A stretch of 45,432 bases of DNA from Monosiga brevicollis MX1 (Eukaryota; Opisthokonta; Choanoflagellata; Craspedida; Salpingoecidae): the NCBI RefSeq assembly GCF_000002865.3, contig NW_001865054.1, forward strand, positions 217,043-262,474. Reading direction: 5' to 3'. Both the position numbers and the translations under genes were made by a program. Shown piece after piece: positions 31,984-42,426 of the stretch. Numbering within the stretch: the first letter of the stretch is position 1; each line of letters starts with the position of its first letter. Below the pieces are notes generated by a model. That model did not search any database. It had not been told where the DNA came from and worked only from the letters and a program-made list of their open reading frames with translations.

Positions 31984-32812
31984 TCAGTCCATAGCATTGC
32001 TTTGCTGTGACGAAAACTCTTGCTCAAGGATGCGACGATGTTGCTCGCGCAAAGATTTAACCTGCGCAAGGCGCGCTTGTTGCTGGTTGATTTGATGGTA
32101 GGCGCGCGCTCGATGACGCTCCTGCTCTGCAGCCCGTTGGCTGCGATGAGTCACGCCGGCATGTGCTGTAAGATGTGTCAACGTTGTCATGGCTTTTTCA
32201 TGGACAACTTGTGCAACACCTACCGACACTCGAGCACAAATCGTGCCTGCCGTTGGCGATCTGCTGCCGAAAGATCGTCCAGCATACTATCCATTCCACA
32301 CAAACACATGCCACCAGAACATGTTGAGCATGGCAGTTGCTCCTGTATCAAAAAATCAACCCCAGTCACGTATGTCACGTGTCGCGCGAGTTGAAACCTG
32401 CAACTCACTCAGACACTAGATAATGCCGCTTCGGCTGTGACAGGGCACTGGTAGCCCGAGCTGGTTCTATGCGTGGAGCACAGTCCGTGTGAGTTGGCGC
32501 CCCAGCTGGACTGTGAGGCCTAGGGTAGACGAGCCTTCTTACCATGATGTTGTGTGCCAACCGGTGACAAGCGCTCGGCATTCAAAGAACTCGTGTCAAG
32601 CTCTTCAAACGCCGGCTCGCCTTGCGCCGAGGCAGCAGGGGTCGTGGCTCTGCTGGGCGTGTTGCTTATAATGGACAGCCCGCTAGAGTCGTTCAATGGC
32701 TCTGTTGTTGGCTCTTCGCGCGTGCCTTGGCTCGAATTGCTGCGCCAAAAGTGCTGGAAGCCATCATCGTTCTCATCCAGCACGACCCTTCGAGACAACA
32801 AAAGCTGACTGT
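31984..32812 (-). CDS. Unrecognised small helical protein (hypothetical)
   Basis: No known family recognised. Plausible exons, in transcript order: about 32555-32812, following a CCCACAG acceptor (LDENDDGFQHFWRSNSSQ then a Ser/Thr/Pro-rich segment ending SSLNAERLSP); about 32226-32280 (MLDDLSAADRQRQARFVLE, ending at GTAGGTG); and 31984-about 32162 (AHAGVTHRSQRAAEQERHRA, then QINQQQARLAQVKSLREQHR and the stop). The C-terminal ~55 residues are a strongly charged, Gln/Arg-rich helix. Junction phases between the exons are only partly checked, and the 5' end is open and may extend toward 33090. It could be two genes or partly non-coding. Confidence 0.4.
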
Positions 32813-33092
32813 GGGTAACAAGGAAGGAATGGGGAGCAGATGCGCGACAAGAGTATTGTGGTCAAAGATTGAATAGCATTCACGACCGTCTGTGTTGGCC
32901 TTCAAAAGGGAGGAGGCCACGAGGAGAAGACCATGAGGAGAGGAGGGCGTACGTGGCGGTTGCTTTGTCGGAGCCTCGTTGCTCCGCGCGCTCTGACAGC
33001 GTCTAGGTGCGATGCAATGCATGCTGAATGAGATTGGGCAGAGCACAAGAGTGCAGAGAGGGAGGGTGCATGTCGTCTGGATTTGAAACGCA

Positions 33093-34259
33093 CGGGCTGC
33101 TCATTGCGACCGACATCAAGCGCATGGCGATCACCCGCGCCGCAATGGATGGCCTATGAACAGATGCAGCAGAGCCGAATGGCCCACGAGGACATGCATA
33201 TTGAGCATGGGCTCAGAGCACTTTTGAGTCGTCAACAGCAGGTGCACGAGCGACGCCTCGAAGCACTGCATACCGTGGCTAATCGGCCAGGCAAGCACGT
33301 GGGCGCCAGTTGCTGTACGCCAGCAAGGCTAGCATGATGCGCAGCATGGGCGTTGATCATGCCCGTCTGAAACGTGCGCACGGCTTGTACACGGGCTTTC
33401 ACGCCTATCCCCAGCCAGCCAAAGCCACGATGTTTTGATCGAAAGCTGGCAGTGAGCTCAGTCTTTCCCGAAACAAAGACCACACCGCAGTTTACAATCC
33501 AAGCCCGGTCTGCACCAGGACAACTTACGCTGGCGAACGTGACGGACGTGAGCTTGACGAGCTGCCACCTGGGCCTGCACGAGTGCTGCGTGTGCGTGCG
33601 CCGCATCCTGTCCCGTCAAGCACAAATAATAGAATCAAGCATTCAGCACAAAAGCAAGCCGTGAGCAACAGCCCGATGGCTGGACCCTGGGTGGCAACAC
33701 AAGCCGACCCGAGCACCCACGCACATAGGCATTCAGGCACTGATCTGTGGTGGCTGCCGTGGCTACGACGGGATTCTACCGGGCGTGACATTTGAGACAA
33801 TATTGAAACAAATTCCAGGCATTGATGCGTGATCTTATTCGATCAAAGGCCACACCGATCGCACCTGATAGTCGGGTGCATCACGCAAGACGAGTCGGCC
33901 GGTGGGCGTCAGTCCTTGGGTTGCTTGCAGCTCGCACAGGGGCCACCCGGCAGACAATATTTTCTTCTTCCGCCCAAACTCCATGGCATTCGCTTCCCAG
34001 CCCTAGCGCTCGATAACAAACTGTCTCTTGCTACTGATAGATTGCACACTCCTTCCGTGAATACCACACGCATGCGCATCCACTCGTCCAAGGTGCTTCT
34101 CGTCGCAGGCAGATTCGACCGCCCGAAAAAAAATTTCAACCGTTGGAACTGTTGGAGAAATTTGGAAAATAATCTCATCTGACATTCTGACATGCTTTGT
34201 AGTAGTAAAGTTATTGTGTAGTTTATGTATACATTTAGCAACGCAACCTCACGTGAAGT
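33093..34259. other. Unassigned stretch with open frames but no recognised gene
   Basis: Plus-strand frames here include a Met/Gln/His-rich helical segment at about 33148-33300 (MAYEQMQQSRMAHEDMHIEH and onward) and a second helical frame near 33315-33440 (LLYASKASMMRSMGVDHA). These could be exons of a small plus-strand gene, but I could not link them by consensus splice sites. Toward the right the sequence becomes AT-rich, upstream of the tRNA genes, with a CCCGAAAAAAAATTTC element at about 34122. Confidence 0.3.
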
Positions 34260-34260
34260 A

Positions 34261-34332
34261 CCTCCCGTAGTGTAGCGGTTAGCACTTTGGACTTTGAATC
34301 CAACGTCCCGAGTTCGAATCTCGGCGGGAGGT
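34261..34332 (+). tRNA. tRNA-Gln (anticodon UUG), copy 1
   Basis: A 72-base intronless tRNA. Acceptor CCTCCCG pairs with CGGGAGG plus discriminator T. The D-arm contains GTAGCGGTTAGCAC, the anticodon arm is TTGGA-CTTTGAA-TCCAA with anticodon TTG, and the T-arm is CCGAG-TTCGAAT-CTCGG. Eukaryotic A and B box sequences are present (TAGTGTAGCGGTTAGCAC, GTTCGAATC). A T6 run about 11 bases downstream is a good RNA polymerase III terminator. Confidence 0.97.
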
Positions 34333-34342
34333 CATTCGTTAA

Positions 34343-34348
34343 CTTTTT
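34343..34348 (+). terminator. Pol III T-run terminator, tRNA-Gln copy 1
   Basis: Six T residues shortly after the mature 3' end of the first tRNA-Gln. Confidence 0.7.
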
Positions 34349-34460
34349 TGTAGCGTTTGCTGTGTTTTTCTTACATTTTTAACTCGCTTCGACATCATTG
34401 ACTCCCTTTATATCAGGTATCTTTCGGAAATTTGCCTGACATTCGACCTTGGTTGAAGTA

Positions 34461-34532
34461 CCTCCCGTAGTGTAGCGGTTAGCACTTTGGACTTTGAATC
34501 CAACGTCCCGAGTTCGAATCTCGGCGGGAGGT
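34461..34532 (+). tRNA. tRNA-Gln (anticodon UUG), copy 2
   Basis: Identical over 72 bases to the copy 200 bases upstream, with the same strand and the same TGAAGTA immediately 5'. The flanks beyond that differ. T-runs (TTTT and TTTTTT) within about 25 bases downstream should end transcription. Confidence 0.97.
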
Positions 34533-34545
34533 TGAGTAACTCTCT

Positions 34546-34556
34546 TTTCTTTTTTG
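34546..34556 (+). terminator. Pol III T-run terminator, tRNA-Gln copy 2
   Basis: TTTTC followed by TTTTTT shortly after the second tRNA-Gln. Confidence 0.65.
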
Positions 34557-35240
34557 GCGTTTGTTTAGCGGTGAGTTTTGGATGATTTTTCTACTATTTT
34601 TACCTGAATTTTTTCACTTTCCGCTATGCGGCTCGCTTGCTTCCTTGTTATCGACTCTAGCCTTGGCCCGTGCGTCCCTGCCGATTCGACGTCGATCAGG
34701 TCGTGTTCCCCTCTGAGGTCGTAAGCTGTGCTGAATGTAAGGAGGTGTTGCGGGTGTTGCCGAGACGTGATTTCAGTCAGCTGATCCGATTTCAGATGAC
34801 AGATGCCTTGGATTCCTTTTCATGTAGCCTGGTGCGGTTCTGCCAGTATCGGATATGCGCAAGCACTGATTATTTATTGACATGTGCATACCCGAGGCAT
34901 CAAACAACTTGGAGCAACCACACCCTAGCCACTTGATGGTAACTCCCCAGGTCACACGCAGCGCTCCACGGCTCACCAAAGTGCGAGAGGAGAGAGGGCA
35001 ACGTGGTAGCTCGACCTCGCCACCACTAGTTAGAAGGAAAAGGTTGCTGAATCACATTGATATCTCAAGAAAGAATGGCAGCAAACTTTAATTCGTCCAA
35101 CAACAACTCGCCGCAACACAAATACCGAAATGTGAACAAGTCACAGCAAGCAGCAGCAGATTCAGAGTCGAGCATTGTTGTGTCACCAGCACGACATCAC
35201 GCGCATAGCACGCACCCAAACACCACCGGGCTCTAGGCGT
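34557..35240. other. Intergenic, no gene seen
   Basis: This lies between the second tRNA-Gln and the 3' end of XRN1 (minus strand). It is AT-rich to 34650 and ordinary beyond. Short open frames without domains. The polyadenylation region of XRN1 should lie in the right half. Confidence 0.4.
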
Positions 35241-36336
35241 CTATTGCCTTGATTTGGCAATCAAGGTCTGCCACAGCTGCGCATAGTCATCCAAATCATA
35301 TTTCTGACCGTCAATCTGCACGTCTCGCTACACGACACGAGGATGCATCCAAGAGTGAGTGCAGTCACACAGCCACAACCCATAGCAGCAATCCAAGTCA
35401 ACGCCGCCCGACACGACGTCGCAGGCGGTTGAAAAGCACACGTGAAAGTACAAGCCACAAGATCAATACCTGGTGGAGCAGTGCATCGGGACCAAGCTGA
35501 CGAGCGTGGGAAGCACGCTGCTGCTGCTCCTGGCGGGCTTGTCGACCGCGAAAGCCCAGCTCGCGGTGACCAGGACCATGAGGCGTTCGTTTGACCGGCA
35601 GTTTCGAGCGACCCTTCGGCACAGCGTCGGTACCAGCCTCCGCCGGCTCACTGCCAGCAGGTGCCGGCAGCAGCAGGACGGGCTCGTCAGCCTGCGCAGG
35701 AACCGCCCTCGTAGCGCCTTGCGCGCCCTGAGTCTTGGCCTTCAGGGCACTCAAAAGCGCCTGACCCTTGAGCTGTCCCTGCCGGACAACAGTCGCATCG
35801 CCGGGAGCCGGCAACGTCGGTCCAGGAGGCAGGACAGGCGGCAACGTCGCTCCAGCGGGGGGCTCGTATGAGTCAGCATTGGTGGTTGGCGTCGTCGGTG
35901 CAGTGTCAGCGGTCTTGCGCAACATGCCGAGCAAACGCTGGCTCGCATCAGGGTTAGAAGCAACAGCGGGCGCAGCTGCCGCGGACGAGGTCGACGATGG
36001 AGTGTGCACTCTTGCCTCGCCAGGTACATAGCTCGGCAAGCCGGCCGCGCGACGTCCATAGCTCAAGTTGACAAGGAAAGCCAAGGGCAAGCGGTAACCA
36101 CGCAACGACTTGATGCGCCCGCCAAGGTTGGTACCACCCATAAACGGTTCATCAAAAAGAACTTCGACATCATCCGAGTCACCACCGTACAGACCCACCA
36201 GGTACCCATGAGCCGCCCAAGGGACGGACCCAGCTGCACGAACGCAAGCCTAACCACCATGTCACAAGCAAAAGAAAAAGGCTGAGTCACGAGCAAGTCA
36301 CAGAGAGAGCGCGCGCGCGAGAGGGGGAGAGACAGA

Positions 36337-36385
<49 letters not shown>

Positions 36386-39300
36386 AGGGGGAGAGAGAGA
36401 AAATGTGTAGAAGGCTAGGGCAGACGCCAGCACAAACGTACCACGCGGTCACCCAGCTGAAAGCTGGCGTGCGGATCAGCCAGTTGGCCGAGGCCATCGC
36501 GCAACACGGTGTGCTGAAGCAGCAAGAATTGCGGCCGCACATGGTCCAAGCGCTGAACCGAAGGCGCCCGCTGCACACGGGCTAGCTGCAGGTCTAGCAC
36601 CTTCTCCAACTGGTGAAGTGTCGACGTGGCCGTCGCTTCGGTCCCGCATGGCACAAGTTCCCAACGCTTGACGCCCACGTCGGATTGCAGATACTTGGAC
36701 AGCGCCCGGAGCGTATCGCGTGCACTCGGGCCCAGCAGCTCCTGGCCGAACAGGTCGCCCGAGTAGGAAGCTTGCTGGAGCGCTTCGATCACGCCGGGGA
36801 ACCGGTGCTTGTAGCCCAGGATGACCTGGATGCAGGCTTGAGAGACGTGCCAGTTGTTGTCCGCAGTTCGCATTGTCATGCCAATAACCTACAGCCCCAC
36901 AGGATGCATGAGGCGCAAGCCGTCTCATCTGGCCCCATCAGCAAACATGACGCACCTGTAAACCCTTTTTGGAGAACTTGAGACGCAGACCAATGTTATG
37001 CTTTTCGTCGGGTTGCTCTCGCGTGCCCTCCCAAAGATAGACGTCACCCAGCAGACGATTGAGCAGGCCAGCATGAATGCCCGTGGCTCGAGCTGCCTGA
37101 CTCAGTGGCACGTAGGGCGTCTTGCCCTGAGTCTTGAAGACCGGCTCTACATCAGCTTCGGGACGGATTTGTAGATCCACCGCCACTCTCGTCTCGTTGG
37201 TGTCCAAGTTCACCACATGGCCAAAGCTGCCATAAAATGGCTGACCCACATAGCAAAACTCAGCCCCAGGCGTAACACGCTCGGAAAGAGGCACTTGCTT
37301 CAGATTGTGGTCGTCCCGATACACCTGAAGGTCCAGCAAACACACTTGCAGAGGAAACTGCATCGTGCGTTTTGCCCAAATAGGACGCCGCTCCACCATG
37401 CCATCGGCCGTAAAATGGTCGCTGTACCCTTGATTCAAGCGCACCTCAAGCAGCACAGACACACTTCCCACGTCGATGCCACGCTGGATCAGCAGGTCAT
37501 GGCATAATCGCTCACTCGTGTCGTGGAACACACGCTGGGCCGCCGGCGGTGCCTTGGTCTTGCGCGGTTGGCCATGTTCATCCAGCTCAAAGATGGCGTC
37601 AGCGGTTCGAACGCTCACCAGCTGTGCCTCGTGCAAATGAGGCCAGCGCACAAAGATGGCAGTGCCCAAAAGTCGGCGACTAAGAGCCACCTCAGCTGCA
37701 GTCGGGTATTGGTTTTGACGCACGTCCACAATCATTGATTCGTTCTTGGTCGGGAAATTGAAAACCTTCACATGCGCGTGGCGATGGCCATATGCATATG
37801 ACTGAAAGCGAAAGGTTGGGAAGCCTGGGTAGTACCGACTGCGATCAAAGTTGTCCAGATAGCGCAACGGGGGCGCATCTGCATCCGCGTGGGGGAAGCT
37901 AAGCACCTCCACGCGCACCTGTGCCACCACGCGCGGAAACTGGTCAGGATAAGGCGACTCAGCTGCGACACCATTTGCATGTCGATCATGCTTGTAGCTC
38001 AGCGCGGTACGCGATTGGTTGCGGGCAATTTCGTCAGCTGTCAAGTGCTGCGCTCGCGACTTGATGGCACGCAGCAAGCGCTCCTGCAAGCCAATCAAAC
38101 ACGTAAGCTGCACGCTTGTTGACATGCCCGTAGCGCACATATACAAAGGGGGGTGTCAACGTCGCCAACCTGATCAATGAAGGGAATCAATACCAAGGCC
38201 TCCCAATCATTCTTCTTGCCATTGAGGTCGAGCTCAAACTCCAGAGGATAAAAGTCCAAGATGGGCGAGTCCGGGTCTGTCATCAAAGGCTAAAATAGCA
38301 CCAGTCACAGAATGACACAATCAGACGAACACAGGCTTCAGAGAGGAAAAGGATCCAAAAAACAAATGGGTCACTGAGACAAACCAAACCCAAAAAGTCC
38401 CAACCCATCTCAAGGGAAAACCAAAATCAAAAACAAGAAAACCAACCAACCAAACGAAAACAAAAACCAGGCGCAAGAATGCTTTAAGCGCAGCGTCTGG
38501 CGCTAGTGGTCGTCATACCTGCAAGCCAGGGGGCACGTGGGCCTTGGATGCTGGAGGCAATACAGACAGCAGCTGTCATATATATTGATATATATACACA
38601 CACACGCACACACACACACATGCAACTGGCATGAGTTGGGTGATGCAGGGCCCTTGCACACGAGCGGGGCGGGTTGCAGAGGAATGGAAAAAGCCATTTG
38701 TCAGTGTTGTGGAAGAGAAGCTGTCAGGTACTGCTCTGACCTGCTCAAAGGGGTGAAAAGGCTGGCCCATCTCAAACTGTGGCACAAAGTCCGCAATGCC
38801 CACAATGTCCGAGACAAAAGGGGCGTAGTGGCTGGGAAAGAACCAGGACCAGGATTGCACACCACGATAGTAGTACAAAAGCACCCATTGCAAGCCCGTC
38901 ACGTACTCCTACCCATCACAAATCCACGCAAAGCGACGTATCAACCGAGGGTTTGCAAACAGGGTCACAGAGCAGTGCGGCAGTCGAGTCAGCCATTAAA
39001 ATAGTGTCAATGTACCTGGGCTTGCTGACGGCGAAACTTTTCGTCGTACTGCTCGACATGCATCTTTTCGCGATAGTAGTTAGCCTACCGAGAGCGAACA
39101 ACAAGGTGAGAAAGAGAGAGAGCCGAGTCAGGTCATTTGAACATAGCAAAGCGCTTGAGGCGGTATGCGCAACTGCCAACCTTCAGCATGGTCAACTGGG
39201 CTTCGCGAATCTCCTCTTCATCATCATCATCGTCGTCGGCGCCCTCCACGTCAATGCCGTGTGCTGCAAGCCCAGCGAGGATGTCGCCATCGTTGTCGTT

Positions 39301-41437
39301 GCCATGCTGCATTATCACCGAATGTGTCAGCGCGAGCGGCGAGACTACACACCTAACCTGTCCCCCCGATCTCTGATCCAAGACAAGAGGCAACGGGCAC
39401 CGAACTGGCAAAGGGAGGGTGGCTTACCGAGCGCTTGGATTGCATCCACTTAAAATTGGCCACATCCTCTTCAAGGCGTTCGTTGTCAATCTCAGAAAGG
39501 GCATTCATCAAGAGCTGATGGCAAGGTTCAGGCACGCATGAGCAAAAAAGCGTGGTAGAGCAACACCACGCAATGTGGCTCCTACCTGCAGATTTTGCAT
39601 GTTGATGTAGCCACCGTCTGTCAGCCAGCCATCCATTTCCGGCAGGACTGCACGGTAATATTGGTAAATGCGAGGAAGGATGTCCTGCAATCAAAACAAT
39701 GATGAGAATACGCATTTTTTGTACCCCGAACGTCGTTGCTGCTCAAGTCGCGCTCACCTCGTTGATGTGAAAGTATGGCAGGTGGGGCAGAAAATCGTTG
39801 CCCACCATAAAGCCGAGCATAATCCAGTCGTCCAGCAGCCGCTCAAAATCATACTCAAAGGGAAGCGTTTGCTAGTAAAAAAATGCAAGGTTGATTGAGG
39901 CGCCGCGGTCAACTCACAAGTTGAGGTTGCTTGATACCTTGAGGTCTGAAAATTCCATGTTCAAGTACTCGCGGTACAGGGACAGGCTTAGCAGATGAAA
40001 AACTTGTGTGTCCGAGCCGGTTTTCTGTTTGTTGGGGGTTGAGGGACAGAGCATGTGCCATGAGTTTAAGGTTGCATTCCATGCCTTAATCGCTCGTGGA
40101 ATGGTATAGAGAGCCAAGGTGAGATACCTTGGGAGACTTTGTGAACTTGACTTCTTCGCGCAGCAGGCTGAAATGTGGCTCGTGGGATGCAAGGCCCAGC
40201 ATCACCTACACATAGAGACAACCACATGCACACACATACATGACACGAGCATAAGTTACCAATTCAAGTGATGGCGAGGACAAGAATCAACGTTCTTCAG
40301 TTGATATGCTTGGCTACGAATCGAGTGATCCTTGTAACCCACCAGATCGGCGTCCAAGCCATACATGCAGTGACGAGTGTTGGGGTCATAAGTTGGGCTG
40401 GCCTTCAGACTACGAATGTAATCCATAATCTTATGCTCGCCCTCACCCGGCACCTCATTGCCTGAGAGAATCACGTTCACTGCCTGTGATGGGGTCAGCG
40501 AAAGTTAGAGGTTGGGAAACGAATGGAGCGATAGCCCAAGGACAAACGAGGCACTGACACTCCAAGCAGGGTCTGATGCCAGTTTGGCATGGACAAAGTA
40601 TTCGAGTTGCTGCTGCAGGCGACACATAAATGGCGTGCCAGGCGTGATGCAGTTGGAATCGAAGGGCGGGTCTTCCAGGTCTGCCGCTGTCATGGTGCCC
40701 TACACGAGCATTAGACGAGCATTCCGGCAGTGAGGTGTACGTCAGAAGGCATTCTTGCAGTAAATACGAGGCATACGAAAGCACCTCTTCAATTGCACGT
40801 TGACGAGCCTCCTCAGCATCACGAGCAGACCGGAAACTGCAGTCAAGCAGAGCGTCAATAAAACCGATATGGCTTGATTTTGCGGCCAATGGCAAGAGGA
40901 GGCTTCTTGTCTCGCAGCCCTGCGCAAATAGACTCACCGACGCGCGCGCTGCTGGTTCATCTTGGCGCGAGGTGCGCAGCCATCCACGGCCATGTAAAAG
41001 ACTTTCTTAGGCTTGATCGTTCGGAAGAGCATGTCAATGTAGGCACACACATCCTGTCCCACACAGCATGCCATCAGTTGCTGTTCATGTCAGCAGATCC
41101 AAAGCAAGACACAAACAAGCCGGAAAGCGTGCCTTGAAGATTTTTTCCTCTGTGATGCGGAAATTGGGGTCCTCTGAGTTGCCATGCGAGCACTGGTGGA
41201 TGATGCCATTCATGTCCAGGTAGAGGTTGTCAAACTCGGGCACCTAAGAAATTTAGAAGTGTAGGCATTTTTCATTTTGTTGTGAACGACCCCAGCAGCA
41301 AGGTGAGGGAAGCCCCAGCATCGCAGGGCGCTAGGACGCTAGAGCGACAATGACACGCTGACCTCGTGCTCCCGGACAGTTTGACTCAGACAAGGGTAGC
41401 GCTCGGAGATCCATCGATAAAACTTGGGGATACCCAT
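35241..41437 (-). CDS. XRN1: 5'-3' exoribonuclease 1
   Basis: Cytoplasmic exonuclease degrading decapped 5'-monophosphate mRNA. The ATG at 41437 gives [15 protein letters not shown] (exon 1 to 41363). Catalytic-core blocks follow in order: [96 protein letters not shown], and [20 protein letters not shown] with HYAPFVSDI. So the acidic metal-binding residues are present. An exon at 38510-38566 gives [17 protein letters not shown], another at about 38165-38290 gives [21 protein letters not shown] long exon (36957-38110) carries the PAZ/Tudor-like and winged-helix region, then about 36450-36885, and the SH3-like exon ([32 protein letters not shown]). A Pro/Ala-rich linker leads to a separate last exon ending [20 protein letters not shown] (stop 35241-35243). 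An acidic D/E insert (about 39230) sits in the core. Some small exons are approximate. Confidence 0.93.
36330..36402. repeat. (GA)n microsatellite
   Basis: About 70 bases of nearly pure GA, in an intron of XRN1 before the SH3-like exon (CT-rich on the coding strand, so it may extend the polypyrimidine tract). Confidence 0.92.
38595..38620. repeat. (AC)n microsatellite
   Basis: AC dinucleotides next to a TATATAT patch in an XRN1 intron. Confidence 0.85.
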
Positions 41438-42426
41438 GGCTCACGGTCACGCGGACCTTTGGACTGTCAAAGCAGCAAAATGAAAATGTAGGGTCTAGAA
41501 ACGGCAAAGTCGAGTGCGTAAGAAATGACGTGGCCAATCAGCTTGTTCTCCCACTTGAGCTTGCGCTTCAGCTGCCCACCCAGATGCCTGCCTGCGCTGC
41601 GTCGGAGGTCTTGGTGCACCTGTGTGGTGTACGCGTATCACTGAACCCCGAAAAAGGAAAATCTCACAAGTTATCCACCGTCATGTAAGACAATCGAATG
41701 CGCTTACAAGCAACAACATCACTCCTCCTCCTTCGAAAAATGTCAGCATTTGCCGCTGGTTAGGGCCAAATTGCTTAGAAGGACAGGCAGCTTTGATTGA
41801 GGATTGAGCAGCTCAGGTCAACAAGGCATGAGTGCTGGCATTATGAGTCGAAACGCAGGCCTCAGGGCAGGCTGAGGAATTGTCAAACCACAATTGAACG
41901 TGAAATAACCGATTGTCTCAATTTGAGTTGGTTGAAACGAACGACGAAAAGCAATTTGCAATCATGAATCAATTATGTCCTGAATGGGAGTTTCAGCCTC
42001 GCACAGTTGGAATCCCAAAACTTTTATCTTGCAGCACAGTCACTGCTCAGTCTTGATAGCAACCGACAGCATAAGCGCAGGCAAAACAAAAACAAGTCGG
42101 GATGACTACCATGGGTGCATCCACACGCGTCACAAAGCTCTTACACAAGCAGCAAACAGTGCTGCACATCATTAAGCGGTAGCCGCCAAAAGTCAAAAGT
42201 CAAGAAGCAGATAATCAAGAGGAATAAAAAGTTTTGCACAAAGCAAAGAGACTCAAGCCCAAACCAAGCAAAAGTAAGTGGGAGTCAACAAGAATGCGAC
42301 AAGATGGTTTGCAAGGTGCGGTGCGAGCTCGAAAACGGCAACTATCGGGAACGACCACCCAGTTTTTCATCTGCGAAGCAGTGAAAAGTCAGAAAAAGAT
42401 AAACTATAATGTCGACGCAGTGCCGC
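41438..42426. other. Intergenic: XRN1 promoter and 3' flank of repeat-protein gene
   Basis: About 990 bases without a supported gene. The left end should contain the XRN1 promoter; CCCCGAAAAAGG occurs at about 41645. The right end holds a GTAAGC...CTGCTTCGCAG pair (42426 down to about 42370) on the minus strand that looks like a 3' intron of the repeat-protein gene. Confidence 0.4.

Noticed and set aside
33525-33800. Minus-strand frame with a hydrophobic, Cys-rich segment resembling a membrane protein
   Set aside because: No start context, splice links or family signature; equally long frames occur on the opposite strand.
36063-36578. Minus-strand frame with a long Ser-Leu repeat
   Set aside because: It reads through the GA microsatellite in an XRN1 intron.
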